Shown in pieces: positions 41,448-49,740 of a stretch of 64,000 bases of DNA. The notes under the pieces were generated by a model that worked only from the letters and a program-made list of their open reading frames with translations, had not been told where the DNA came from and made no database searches. The stretch lies in NCBI RefSeq assembly GCF_028200735.1, contig NZ_JAQKPV010000010.1, positions 62,001-126,000 of the forward strand. Reading direction: 5' to 3'. The position numbers and the translations under genes were made by a program. This DNA comes from Streptomyces sp. ACA25 (GTDB lineage: Bacteria; Actinomycetota; Actinomycetes; Streptomycetales; Streptomycetaceae). Numbering within the stretch: the first letter of the stretch is position 1; the number at the start of each line of letters is the position of its first letter.

Positions 41448-42935
41448 ATGACGGAAGACGACAGCAGGTACGCGGCGGTGCGCAGCAGGGACGGTCGTTT
41501 CGACGGGGTGTTCTTCACCTGTGTGGTCACCACCGGCATCTTCTGCCGTCCCAGCTGCCCGGCCGTCACGCCCCGGCGGGAGAACGTCCGCTTCCACCCC
41601 TCGGCGGCAGCCGCCCAGGCGGCCGGTTTCCGGGCCTGCCGGCGCTGCCGCCCCGATGCCGTGCCCGGCTCCGCCGAGTGGAATGTGCGGGCCGACGTCG
41701 TCGGCCGGGCCATGCGGATGATCGCGGACGGTGTGGTGGACCGGGAGGGTGTTGCCGGGCTTGCCGGCCGTCTCGGCTACAGCGCCCGGCAGGTGCAGCG
41801 GCAGCTCACCGCGGAGCTGGGGGCGGGGCCGGTCGCGCTCGCCCGGGCTCAGCGGGCGCACACCGCCCGGGTGCTTCTGCAGACCACCGGCCTGCCGGTC
41901 ACCGGAGTGGCGTTCGCGGCTGGTTTCGCCAGTGTCCGGCAGTTCAACGAGACGATGCGCCGGATCTACGACTGCACCCCGCGGGCACTGCGGGCCCGGT
42001 CCGGCCGGCCGCTCACCGACGGCAGCGCGGGGGTGGCTCTCCGGCTCGCTCACCGCACCCCGTACGCCGCCCGGGAGATCTTCGGCTTTCTCCAGCGGCG
42101 CGCCGTTCCCGGGATCGAGGAGATGACCGGGGAGCCGGGTTCCCGGGTCTACCGGCGCACCCTCCCACTGCCGCACGGGCACGGGATCGCGGAGGTCGGT
42201 GAGGCGGGCGGGAAGGGCTGGCTGCCGTGCCGGCTGTGGCCGACGGACCTGCGCGACCTCACTGCCGCCGTGCAGCGGGTCCGGCGGCTGTTCGACCTGG
42301 ACGCCGATCCGTACGCCGTCACCGAACGGCTCGGCGCCGATCCGGTCCTCGGGCCGCTGGCCGCCGCCCGGCCAGGACTGCGGTCGCCCGGTGCGGCCGA
42401 TCCCGACGAGATGGCCGTCCGCGCGGTGCTCGGACAGCAGATCGGGGTCGGTGCGGCCCGTGCCCTCGCGGGCACCCTGGTCGCCGCCCGCGGCACTCCG
42501 TTGCCCGCTCCGGACGGGGGACTGACCCATCTCTTCCCCCGGTGCGAGGTGCTCGCGGGAGCGGGGCTCACCGAGCTGGGGATGCCCGAGGCGCGCCGCC
42601 GGGCCCTGCGAGCGGTCTGCACGGCGCTCGCGGAGGGCGCCGTCGCACTCGATCCCGGCGCCGACCGGGACGCCACGGAGCGCGCACTGCTGGCGCTCCC
42701 CGGCATCGGCCCGTGGACCGCCGGGTATCTCCGGATGCGCGCCCTCGGAGACCCCGACGTCTTCCTGCCCGGGGACGCGGGGGTGCGGCAGGGCCTGAGC
42801 CGAGTCGGTGCCACCGTATCCGCCGCCGACCGCTGGCGGCCCTGGCGCAGCTACGCCCAGCACCACCTCTGGAACGCCACCACGCCGGCCGGGCCCGTCC
42901 GCCCGGCGGCCAGCCACCTCACGGAGACACCATGA
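41448..42935 (+). CDS. alkA: Ada-AraC-AlkA fusion: alkylation-responsive activator and 3-methyladenine glycosylase
   Basis: A 495-residue fusion of three modules. Residues about 1-75 are the Ada N-terminal zinc domain that accepts methyl groups from DNA phosphotriesters (VVTTGIFCRPSCPA, ACRRCRPD: four Cys). Residues about 85-185 are an AraC-type helix-turn-helix (LAGRLGYSARQVQRQLTAELG, GFASVRQFNETMRRIYDCTP). Residues about 200-480 are an AlkA glycosylase, with the N-terminal domain followed by the HhH-GPD motif LLALPGIGPWTAGYLRMRALGDPDVFLPGD, whose Asp removes alkylated purines. It can therefore both sense and repair methylation damage. It overlaps ogt by ATGA, so sensor, glycosylase and O6-methyltransferase are co-expressed. 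Confidence 0.95.
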   Translation: MTEDDSRYAAVRSRDGRFDGVFFTCVVTTGIFCRPSCPAVTPRRENVRFHPSAAAAQAAGFRACRRCRPDAVPGSAEWNVRADVVGRAMRMIADGVVDREGVAGLAGRLGYSARQVQRQLTAELGAGPVALARAQRAHTARVLLQTTGLPVTGVAFAAGFASVRQFNETMRRIYDCTPRALRARSGRPLTDGSAGVALRLAHRTPYAAREIFGFLQRRAVPGIEEMTGEPGSRVYRRTLPLPHGHGIAEVGEAGGKGWLPCRLWPTDLRDLTAAVQRVRRLFDLDADPYAVTERLGADPVLGPLAAARPGLRSPGAADPDEMAVRAVLGQQIGVGAARALAGTLVAARGTPLPAPDGGLTHLFPRCEVLAGAGLTELGMPEARRRALRAVCTALAEGAVALDPGADRDATERALLALPGIGPWTAGYLRMRALGDPDVFLPGDAGVRQGLSRVGATVSAADRWRPWRSYAQHHLWNATTPAGPVRPAASHLTETP

Positions 42936-43414
42936 CCCTCTACACCGTCCACCCCAGCCCGCTGGGCGAGCTGCTGATCGCGGGCCCCGAGCCCGGCGTG
43001 CTCTCCTCGGTTCACGTGCCCGGCCAGCGGTATGCCACCGGCATCGGTGCCGACTGGCGGCGGGACGACGGAGCCTTCACGGCGGCGACCCGGCAGTTCG
43101 ACGCCTACTTCGGCGGTGAGCTCAAGGAATTCGACCTGCGCTGCGCGGTCAGCGCCTCGGGCTTCCGCACCCGCGTCTGGGAAGCACTGGACCGGATCCC
43201 GTTCGGCACCACCGTCACCTACGGCGGGCTGGCCGTGCTGGCCGGAGTTCCCGCGGCCGCGGTGCGGGCCGTCGGCGGGGCGGTGGGCCGTAACCCGCTG
43301 ACAGTGGTGCGCCCCTGCCACCGGGTGATCGGTGCGAACGGGTCACTGACCGGCTACGCCGGCGGCATGGAGCGCAAGCGGCTGTTGCTCACTCTGGAGG
43401 GGGTGCTCGGCTGA
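42932..43414 (+). CDS. ogt: Methylated-DNA--protein-cysteine methyltransferase Ogt
   Basis: Suicide enzyme that moves methyl groups from O6-methylguanine to its own Cys. 160 residues. N-terminal ribonuclease-like domain (LYTVHPSPLGELLIAGPEPGVLSSVHV) and C-terminal domain with FRTRVWEALDRIPFGTTVTYGGLAVLAGVPAAAVRAVGGAVGRNPLTVVRPCHRVIGANGSLTGYAGGMERKRLLL, including the active PCHRV and the Arg finger. The start overlaps the alkA stop (ATGA). Complements the Ada N-terminal module of alkA, which lacks this domain. Confidence 0.96.
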   Translation: MTLYTVHPSPLGELLIAGPEPGVLSSVHVPGQRYATGIGADWRRDDGAFTAATRQFDAYFGGELKEFDLRCAVSASGFRTRVWEALDRIPFGTTVTYGGLAVLAGVPAAAVRAVGGAVGRNPLTVVRPCHRVIGANGSLTGYAGGMERKRLLLTLEGVLG

Positions 43415-43416
43415 GC

Positions 43417-43899
43417 TCAGCCGAGCAGCAGCACCAGCAGCCACCCGCCCACCACGATCAGGCAGGCGGTCAGCTCGATCAGCATGTTCCGGCCGACCGC
43501 CCGCATGATGGCACGCGTGGAGGAGACCGCTGCTCCGTGCGTGCCCAGCCGGGCGCGTTCCCACCCGTAGAGCCCCGTGAGGAATCCGGGGACGACACCC
43601 ACAAGGGGCAGCAGGAAGAACCCTGCGGTTCCGGTGCCGCCGGCCACCAGCAGCTGGCGCCGCCGGACCCCCGCCGCCCGCCGGCTGCGGACCGGGAGCA
43701 GCCACTGCACCGCCTGGTTGACCAGGAGCACGGCGGTGGCGCCCACGAGCACCCACCAGGCGGATGAGGTGCTCTCGGCGGATGCCCACCAGAACACGCC
43801 CGCCCACACCACCAGCGGGCCCGGTATGCCGGGAAGGACCGCACCGGACAGCCCGAACAGCAGTACCAGGCCGACGAGCAGCAGTTGCCATGTGGCCAT
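43417..43899 (-). CDS. DUF456 family membrane protein
   Basis: A 160-residue membrane protein of the DUF456 family. It has about four hydrophobic segments (LLLVGLVLLFGLSGAVLPGIPGPLVVWAGVFWWA, WWVLVGATAVLLVNQAVQWLL, LLVAGGTGTAGFFLLPLVGVVPGFLTGLYGW and MLIELTACLIVVGGWLLVLLL). The Gly/Pro motif LPGIPGPLVVWAG is typical. Function unknown. ATG 43899 begins the conserved part; a GTG eight codons upstream (43923) is also possible. It converges on ogt with only two bases between the stops. Confidence 0.8.
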   Translation of the reverse strand: MATWQLLLVGLVLLFGLSGAVLPGIPGPLVVWAGVFWWASAESTSSAWWVLVGATAVLLVNQAVQWLLPVRSRRAAGVRRRQLLVAGGTGTAGFFLLPLVGVVPGFLTGLYGWERARLGTHGAAVSSTRAIMRAVGRNMLIELTACLIVVGGWLLVLLLG

Positions 43900-43980
43900 G
43901 CCCTCAAGGCTGCCCGATGGCACCCGCTTCTGTGCACCCTGCCAGCGGGTGCGGCGACCGGCACCGGACCCGCCGGCAGG

Positions 43981-44991
43981 TCAGCGGACCTGCTGTTCGA
44001 TCCGGGAAAGCTTCGCCTCCAGGGTGTCCAGCAGCCGTGGACCCGACGGTCCGGCGCCGGGATCCGGTTCCGGGCGGGCAGCCGGGACGGACAGCCCGGC
44101 CCGGGCGGTGCGGGCGGGCACCGGCTCCAGGGCGGCGGGCTCGGGGAGCGGCTGGTCACCCTGGCCGGCCGTGGTCTCCGCGGGGCGCCGGACGCGGCCC
44201 CACCGCCGGTGCTGCCTGCTGAGCACCCGGAGGCGGTGCCGCTCCAGCCGGCGCTGCTCGCGCTGCCGGGCCCGGGCGGCCTCCTTCTCGCGGCGGTCCT
44301 CTCGCGCCTCCTCCACCGCCTCGTCCAGGGTGCGGACGCCTTCCAGGAGCATCAGCGACCAGGCGGCGAAGGTCTCCCGGGGTGCCCGCAGCCAGCGCAC
44401 ACACCGGATCTGCGGCATCGGACGCGGTACCAGTCCCTGTTCGCGGAGCGCGGCCTTGCGAGTCTGCTTCAGGGCCCGGTCGAAGAGGACGGCCGCGGAA
44501 ATCGACATCCCGGCGAAGAAGTGCGGGGCTCCGGCATGCCCCGCACCGCGCGGGGCATGCACCCAGTTGAACCAGGCGGCTGCTCCGGCGAAGAGCCACA
44601 CCAGCATCCGGGAGGCGACGGAGGCGTCGCCGTGGCTGGCCTCCCGGACCGCGATCACCGCGGAGAACATCGCGGCCCCGTCCAGGCCGAACGGCACCAG
44701 ATACTCCCAGCCGCCGGAGAGCCCGAGATTCTGGCGTCCGAAGCCGACCAGGCCGTGGAAGGAAAGGGCCGCGGCGACGCCGGCACAGCAGAACAGCAGG
44801 GAGTAGGAAGCGGTTGCGTAGAGGCGTTCCTTGCGCCGCCGCTGCTCACCGGCGCGCTCCCATGAGTCCTCCGCTCCGCTCGAAGCGGCGGCCCGTCGGC
44901 CCCGCGCCATCAGCGTCACTGCCAGGAGGAAGCCGCCCAGCAGCACGGCGCCCGCCAGCACCCAGGTGAAGTCCGTGTGCGTCACTGTCAT
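43981..44991 (-). CDS. DUF2637 family membrane protein
   Basis: A 336-residue protein. About five hydrophobic helices in the first half (FTWVLAGAVLLGGFLLAVTLMA, LYATASYSLLFCCAGVAAALSFHGL, EYLVPFGLDGAAMFSAVIAVREA, SVASRMLVWLFAGAAAWFNWVHA, HFFAGMSISAAVLFDRAL) form the DUF2637 domain, which is related to Spd spread proteins of conjugative elements but is also chromosomal in streptomycetes. The second half is a charged, probably coiled-coil cytoplasmic tail (EAVEEAREDRREKEAARARQREQRRLERHRLR). ATG 44991 has GAGGGAA. It shares its neighbourhood with the FhuF-like and GntR genes as in related genomes. Function unknown. Confidence 0.82.
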   Translation of the reverse strand: MTVTHTDFTWVLAGAVLLGGFLLAVTLMARGRRAAASSGAEDSWERAGEQRRRKERLYATASYSLLFCCAGVAAALSFHGLVGFGRQNLGLSGGWEYLVPFGLDGAAMFSAVIAVREASHGDASVASRMLVWLFAGAAAWFNWVHAPRGAGHAGAPHFFAGMSISAAVLFDRALKQTRKAALREQGLVPRPMPQIRCVRWLRAPRETFAAWSLMLLEGVRTLDEAVEEAREDRREKEAARARQREQRRLERHRLRVLSRQHRRWGRVRRPAETTAGQGDQPLPEPAALEPVPARTARAGLSVPAARPEPDPGAGPSGPRLLDTLEAKLSRIEQQVR

Positions 44992-45143
44992 TGGGGTTTC
45001 CCTCGCCCGGCCTGTGCCGATTTCGCAGCGGCTGTCCTGTCGCGCAGCATCCTTGCGGCGCACCATCGGGCGAAACGGGGATTCGCGTGATTATCACGCC
45101 AACGAGTGGTGAGGCGGGGTAGGGAGAGAGAAATGTATCGAAT

Positions 45144-45992
45144 TCACGACCGGCAATCGCGCAGACGTGCGAGTCGGCTGGTGTCGGAGGTGCGGGGGCA
45201 GGTCACGCAGGTGTCCTCGGGGCGCAGGGTGTAGAAGAGGCAGCAGCTGACCCGGTCGCGGGTGAGCAGCCGCTCGCCGCAGGGGTCCGCCAGCTCCCGG
45301 AAACCCGCACCGCCCGCGTACGGGGCGGTGCTGCCGGGCAGCAGCCGTTCCGCCTCCCGGCTTGCCCTCTCCTCCTCCCCGAGCAGCCGGCCGACGTACC
45401 ACAGGCCCTCGGCGAGCTCATCGGTGGCTGTCCCCCACAGGGCGCGACGGCCGCGCCGCATCCGTGGACCGAACGCCGCCAGCACGGGCCCCAGGTGCTC
45501 GGCCGCGGCGGAACGGACCGCGGTACGCAGCGCCTCCTCCTCCGGGACGACCTCGGCACCCGGCAGGGCGGCGGCCGGATCGTCCGGCAGGCAGCTGAAC
45601 CGGCCGGTCCGCACGGTGAGCCGGCCGAGTTCCGGGTGGAAGGACACGTCCGCCGGCCCGATCCGCGGCACCCGCCGCAGCAGGAAGTGCGGAAGAGTGA
45701 ACAGCAGGCAGACCGGCCAGGCGTAGCGGTGGAGGCCGAACCCGGCCACCACGTGCGGCAGGTCCCGTGCGCCGTACTCGCGCAGCACCCGTTCCTCGTC
45801 GAGGGCCAGGTACGTGTCCAGTGCGGCGCCGCCCCGGGCCAGCTCCGAGCCCTGCACCCATCCGCCGCCGCTGTGCGGTCCCTCCTCACTGATCCGCAGC
45901 GCGGGGAGCGCCTCGGTGATCCGGGCGTACGCCGTGGTGAGCGGGGACGCGGCAGGCGCCGGAGGGGCGGAAAGGAACGCGGAGACAGTCAA
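45144..45992 (-). CDS. FhuF-like (2Fe-2S)-binding protein, probable ferric-siderophore reductase
   Basis: A 282-residue cytoplasmic protein whose C-terminus has the FhuF-type cluster motif: RVSCCLFYTLRPEDTCVTCPRT (Cys-Cys-x10-Cys-x2-Cys). FhuF-like proteins reduce ferric iron to release it from imported siderophores. The body (HVVAGFGLHRYAWPVCLLFTLPHFLLRRVPRIGPADVSFHPE) matches the streptomycete (2Fe-2S)-binding family. Most homologues begin MTV, which favours the rare TTG start at 45992 (TTG ACT GTC); a GTG three codons upstream (46001) is an alternative, and neither has a clear Shine-Dalgarno. An iron box 28-46 bases upstream of the start supports iron-starvation control. Confidence 0.85.
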   Translation of the reverse strand: MTVSAFLSAPPAPAASPLTTAYARITEALPALRISEEGPHSGGGWVQGSELARGGAALDTYLALDEERVLREYGARDLPHVVAGFGLHRYAWPVCLLFTLPHFLLRRVPRIGPADVSFHPELGRLTVRTGRFSCLPDDPAAALPGAEVVPEEEALRTAVRSAAAEHLGPVLAAFGPRMRRGRRALWGTATDELAEGLWYVGRLLGEEERASREAERLLPGSTAPYAGGAGFRELADPCGERLLTRDRVSCCLFYTLRPEDTCVTCPRTSDTSRLARLRDCRS

Positions 45993-46019
45993 GGGAGCCA
46001 CCGTGGAACGAGATCGTTG

Positions 46020-46038
46020 ACAGGTAAGCCTTACCTTA
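46020..46038. promoter_or_regulatory. Iron box (DmdR1/IdeR-type operator)
   Basis: ACAGGTAAGCCTTACCTTA, reading TAAGGTAAGGCTTACCTGT on the minus strand, matches 14 of 19 positions of the actinobacterial iron box TTAGGTTAGGCTAACCTAA, including the AGG-T-AGGC and ACCT cores. It lies immediately upstream of the FhuF-like gene and 93 bases before the divergent GntR gene. Iron-loaded DmdR1/IdeR would repress when iron is plentiful. Confidence 0.75.
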
Positions 46039-46130
46039 CTCAATGGTGGAGGGGGTTTGCTCTCGCCGCGCCACCCCCTAAGGTGCTCGGGATCGTGTTG
46101 ATTGGGGGGAGGAGGGGACGGAGCGGACAG

Positions 46131-46847
46131 ATGGAGCACACCCGAATGGATACCCCCATACGGACGGCACTGCGGCGGGTGCCGGCCGGCGGTCAGGCAC
46201 TGTTCCCGGCCGAGCCCGCTCCCCGGAGCGTCCCGCAGCGCCACTCGGTGCGCGGTCAGGTGCTCCGGGCGCTGCGCGGTGCCCTCGCGTCCGGAGAGCT
46301 GGCGCCCGGCGAGGTGTACTCGGCTCCGGCGCTGGCCGAGCGGTACGGCGTCTCGGCCACCCCGGTCCGGGAGGCGATGCAGCAGCTCGCGAGCGAGGGG
46401 GCGGTCGAGACCGTTCCCAACCGCGGTTTCCGGGTTGCCGGGAGGAGTCCGCGCGATCTCGCCGAGCTGGCCGAGGTGCGGGCCGCCCTGGAGATCCCGG
46501 CGCTGCTGCGGCTCGGCCGCACGCTGGGCGCGGAGGACTGGGCCGGGCTCCGGCCGTTGGCGGAGGTGAGTGTGTCCGCCGCCGCGCTGGGCGACCGTGC
46601 GGGGTACGCCGAGGCCGACCGGGCCTTCCACCGGGCGCTGCTGGAGCTGACCGGTAACCGGCAGCTCGTCGAGGTGGCCGCGGACCTGCACCGTCGCGCC
46701 CAGTGCCCGGCTCTGGGCAGCGGTGGGCCCGGCCGGGCGGAGCTGCTGGCGGCGGCACGGGAGCACGGCGCCCTGCTGGACGCGCTGGAACACCAGGACC
46801 TGGAGACCGCGGAGCGGCTGGCGCACGCACACCTGCTCGGACGCTGA
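46131..46847 (+). CDS. GntR family transcriptional regulator (FadR-type)
   Basis: A 238-residue DNA-binding regulator. The winged helix-turn-helix lies at about residues 36-100 (VRGQVLRALRGALASGELAPGEVYSAPALAERYGVSATPVREAMQQLASEGAVETVPNRGFRVAG). The C-terminal half is an FCD ligand domain (LAELAEVRAALEIPALLRL, YAEADRAFHRALLELTGNRQLVEVAADLHRRAQ, LLAAAREHGALLDALEHQDLETAERLAHAHL) that binds small acids or metals in relatives. ATG 46131 has GGAG seven bases upstream; a second ATG at 46146 is weaker. It is divergent from the FhuF-like gene and may control it or the DUF2637 gene; targets unknown. Confidence 0.92.
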   Translation: MEHTRMDTPIRTALRRVPAGGQALFPAEPAPRSVPQRHSVRGQVLRALRGALASGELAPGEVYSAPALAERYGVSATPVREAMQQLASEGAVETVPNRGFRVAGRSPRDLAELAEVRAALEIPALLRLGRTLGAEDWAGLRPLAEVSVSAAALGDRAGYAEADRAFHRALLELTGNRQLVEVAADLHRRAQCPALGSGGPGRAELLAAAREHGALLDALEHQDLETAERLAHAHLLGR

Positions 46848-46918
46848 CAGTCGCCGTGAGCAGACGCGAAGTTCTGGCCGGGGCCTGACCACCGCCCCGG
46901 CGCCGTCGCGGAGCAGCC

Positions 46919-47683
46919 TCAGGCCAGCTGCACGGCCATCCAGCGGGGAACCTCACCGAGCAGCCGGAAAAGCCGGCCCGCCTCGGTGCGCAGCCGGCCG
47001 GCCTCTTCCTCCGGCTGCACCTCGGCAAGCGCCATCAGCGCCGGCGCGATGCCCACGAGGAAACCCGTCTCCTCACGGAGCCGCAACGACTCGGAGAACG
47101 CCTCCCGGGCCGCCGCCGCGTCCCCCGCCAGCAGCGCCAGCGTGCCCAGCTGCTGCCAGGTCGCCGAGCAGAGCAGCAGGTCACCGCCGGCCGCCGCCTC
47201 GGCATGGGCCCGCCGGTACGCGGCCTCCGCCGCCTGTGGCGTGCCGCTCAGGTGCTGGGCCATCAGCCCGCGGCGGAAGTCCAGCCGGGCCCTGCCGGGT
47301 TCGCCCGGGCCCAGCAGAGCCGCGGCCCTGCCGAGCGCGGCCCGCGCCTCGTCGGTACGGTCCCGGACCTCCAGCCGGGTCGAGGCGTAGGCGAGGTAGC
47401 CCCGGGCGCAGGCTGCGGCGCCGCGCTCCACGTCGCTCAGCGACAGGGACTCGGCCGACCGCAGAGCCTCCTCGGCCCGGTTCCACCCCGCCGAAGTGAA
47501 CAGGCAGTGCTCGATGAGCAGCTCGGCACGCTGCAGGGCGGCCCCGGCATCCTGCTCGGCGGACGGGGCGAGCAGGGCCGCGGCGTCCTCCCAGCATGCC
47601 CGGGACCGCAGCCGCCATACGGCTCGAGCGAGCGGATCCTCTCCGGCCGGTCGAACAGTACGTGGTATGGCGGTTCCCGCCAC
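46919..47683 (-). CDS. Tetratricopeptide-like helical protein, function unknown
   Basis: A 254-residue all-helical protein made of degenerate TPR-like helix pairs (RACWEDAAALLAPSAEQDAGAALQRAELLIEHCLF, WNRAEEALRSAESLSLS, DEARAALGRAAALLGPGEPGRARLDFRRGLMAQHLSGTPQAAEAAYRRAHAEAAAGGDLLLCSATWQQLGTLALLAGDAAAAREAFSESLRLREE). No other domain, signal or membrane segment is present. Proteins of this kind are scaffolds; no partner is indicated by the neighbours. 155 bases separate it from the PucR gene end, with no feature seen there. Confidence 0.7.
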   Translation of the reverse strand: MAGTAIPRTVRPAGEDPLARAVWRLRSRACWEDAAALLAPSAEQDAGAALQRAELLIEHCLFTSAGWNRAEEALRSAESLSLSDVERGAAACARGYLAYASTRLEVRDRTDEARAALGRAAALLGPGEPGRARLDFRRGLMAQHLSGTPQAAEAAYRRAHAEAAAGGDLLLCSATWQQLGTLALLAGDAAAAREAFSESLRLREETGFLVGIAPALMALAEVQPEEEAGRLRTEAGRLFRLLGEVPRWMAVQLA

Positions 47684-47838
47684 ATTGCCTCCCCGGAGCG
47701 CGTCATCGGGCCGATGGACCTGTGCAGCTGACGGTGCATCTCAACACGAACCCGGGAGTCCGGCAAAGAGGCGCAGGTGAACAGCTTCACAAGCGAGGGG
47801 AAATGTGCCCCTCCGGGTGAATGCCCTGGCCGGGAGCG

Positions 47839-49476
47839 CTAGCCGGTCAACCTGAGGGCCAGGAACAGGTCCAGCCGGTCCTCCAGCCGGGACAGATCCC
47901 GGCCGGTCAGTTCCTCGATCCGGCCGATGCGGTAGCGCAGCGTGTTCACATGCAGGTGCAGGGCGGCCGCGCACCGGGACCAGGAGCAGTCCGCCGCCAG
48001 GAAGGCTCGCAGGGTGGGCAGAAGAGCGGAACGGTGCCGCTGGTCGTAGGCGCGCAGCGGGTCGAGCAGCCGGGCGGAGTAGGCCTGCCGCACGTCCTGC
48101 GGAACGAACGGCAGCAGTGTCACGTGCGAGGCGAGTTCCTCGTGCCCGGTGCCCGCCACCCGGTCCGCTCCGGCAGTGGCCACACGCAGGGCGTGCAACG
48201 CCTCCTCCAGCGCCCCGTGGAGCGACTCGGCCGAGGAGACCCCGGCGCTCGAGCCCAGCGCGATCCGGCCGGCGTCCCCCAGCGCGGCGGTGAGCACCGG
48301 CCGGGCCGCCCCGAGCAGCCGCTCCGGATGCAGCGGTCCGGCACCGTCCGGCACCGGAACCAGGGCCACCGCCTCGCCCCCGCGGGCGACCGCCACGCCC
48401 GGAAGCGGTGCCGGCAGCGCCGCAAGCAGCTCCTCCAGCAGGGCCCGGCTCCCGGTGTCCGCCGGGCTGTCCGGTCCCGCCCCGGCGCCCGGCGGCTCCG
48501 TGGCGCGGCGGTCGAGGCGGGCGGCCACCCATTGCCTGTGCGGTTCCGGGCGGCCCGGGGCCGGCGGGGGAGCGGCGGCCCTCAGCCGCGCCGCGACCTC
48601 GGCCGCAGGGGCACCCTCCTGCACCAGGTCCAGCACCTCCTGCGCCGCGCGTCGCCGCGCGGTGAGCACCGCGTGCTCCAGCCGCCGTCCGGCTGCGATC
48701 AGCCGGGCCACCGCCTCCAGCAGGTCCAGTCGCTGGACCGGCCATGACCGGGTGTCGGCCGCCACGGCCAGCAGTTGGTCCGGCAGCAGCGTGGCCGGAG
48801 GCCCGGTGGCCGGCTCGCGCACCGGGAACAGCGCGTATCCGGTGTCCCCGACACAGGTACGGTACGGGCCCCGGCCCGAACCGGCCGCCGCGAACCGGGC
48901 GGCCAGCTCCCGTCCCGTCACCTCCGGGAGCAACGCGGGAGCCGAGCCCGCGAGCGGCCGGCCGGCGGGGGACAGCAGCCAGACGGGCAGATCCAGGCCG
49001 GATCCCAGCAGGTCGAGCACGGCCTGCGGCCCGCCGCCCGCCGGTCCGGCCGTCATCAGCAGGCGGTGCCGGTCCACCAGCGCGGCCAGGTCCCCCGCCC
49101 GCTCCCCGGACACCCGGCGCGCCACGTACTCGGTGACGGCCGCGAAACTGACCTCTTCGGGGACGGCGAGGACCGGGAGCCGGTGCCGGGCACAGGCCGC
49201 GATCAGGTCCCCGGGCACCGAGCCCACTTCGGCCTCGCCCGCCGCGAGCCCGGCCACTCCCGCCTCGGCCAGCATGCGTACGAACACCTCGGAGTCCCCG
49301 GCGGTGTGCCGCCAGAGCAGCCCGGTCAGCACCAGTTCGCCACCGCTGAGATAGCGGCGCGGATCCCGCAGATCGGTGGTCATCGCCCCCGTCACCAACC
49401 GGTCCAGGCCGCCCTCCGGTGCGCCCAGCAGCCGCAGGCGGAATGCGGGGCTGTCGAGCAGAGCGCGCAGTCGCAT
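47839..49476 (-). CDS. PucR family transcriptional regulator
   Basis: A 545-residue regulator. The N-terminal purine-catabolism domain (about 1-130: LRALLDSPAFRLRLLGAPEGGLDRLVTGAMTTDLRDPRRYLSGGELVLTGLLWR) is followed by a GGDEF-like middle region and the C-terminal HTH_30 domain: LLPTLRAFLAADCSWSRCAAALHLHVNTLRYRIGRIEELTGRDLSRLEDRLDLFLALRL. Relatives sense purine intermediates and control urate or allantoin genes. It is divergent from the xanthine dehydrogenase genes, with a 264-base shared promoter region containing a palindrome, so it is probably their regulator and autoregulated. ATG 49476 has GGGGAAG. Confidence 0.93.
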   Translation of the reverse strand: MRLRALLDSPAFRLRLLGAPEGGLDRLVTGAMTTDLRDPRRYLSGGELVLTGLLWRHTAGDSEVFVRMLAEAGVAGLAAGEAEVGSVPGDLIAACARHRLPVLAVPEEVSFAAVTEYVARRVSGERAGDLAALVDRHRLLMTAGPAGGGPQAVLDLLGSGLDLPVWLLSPAGRPLAGSAPALLPEVTGRELAARFAAAGSGRGPYRTCVGDTGYALFPVREPATGPPATLLPDQLLAVAADTRSWPVQRLDLLEAVARLIAAGRRLEHAVLTARRRAAQEVLDLVQEGAPAAEVAARLRAAAPPPAPGRPEPHRQWVAARLDRRATEPPGAGAGPDSPADTGSRALLEELLAALPAPLPGVAVARGGEAVALVPVPDGAGPLHPERLLGAARPVLTAALGDAGRIALGSSAGVSSAESLHGALEEALHALRVATAGADRVAGTGHEELASHVTLLPFVPQDVRQAYSARLLDPLRAYDQRHRSALLPTLRAFLAADCSWSRCAAALHLHVNTLRYRIGRIEELTGRDLSRLEDRLDLFLALRLTG

Positions 49477-49550
49477 GGTTCTTCCCCGATCGGCGGGTCG
49501 GCGGAGGGAGCGGGCCGGCGGCAGGTGATAACCGTATGCGGAGACCCCGT

Positions 49551-49566
49551 TTGTAGGAACCTCCAA
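49551..49566. promoter_or_regulatory. Candidate PucR operator between pucR and xanthine dehydrogenase
   Basis: TTGTAGGAACCTCCAA is an imperfect palindrome (12 of 16 positions symmetrical) lying 75 bases upstream of the pucR-like start and 175 bases before the FAD-subunit gene. Its placement between a regulator and the catabolic genes makes it the best operator candidate in this region. Confidence 0.45.
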
Positions 49567-49740
49567 CCCGGACGGCCGGCAACCGGCCTGGCTTCAGGGC
49601 ATCCGTGACTGTGCGCAGCCGCCGGTCCCCCGCTGTAATGGACCTCCGGCGGGTGCCGTCCCGAGCGGCCCACGGCACCGGCGCCCCCGGACCGGACCGT
49701 TCCCGGCCGGACCCTGCCGAGTGAACCGAGGAGAGCACCC

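Noticed and set aside
45085..45099. GCGTGA-TTA-TCACGC dyad upstream of the DUF2637 gene
   Set aside because: Perfect but only six bases per arm and not linked to any known operator; kept as a note only.
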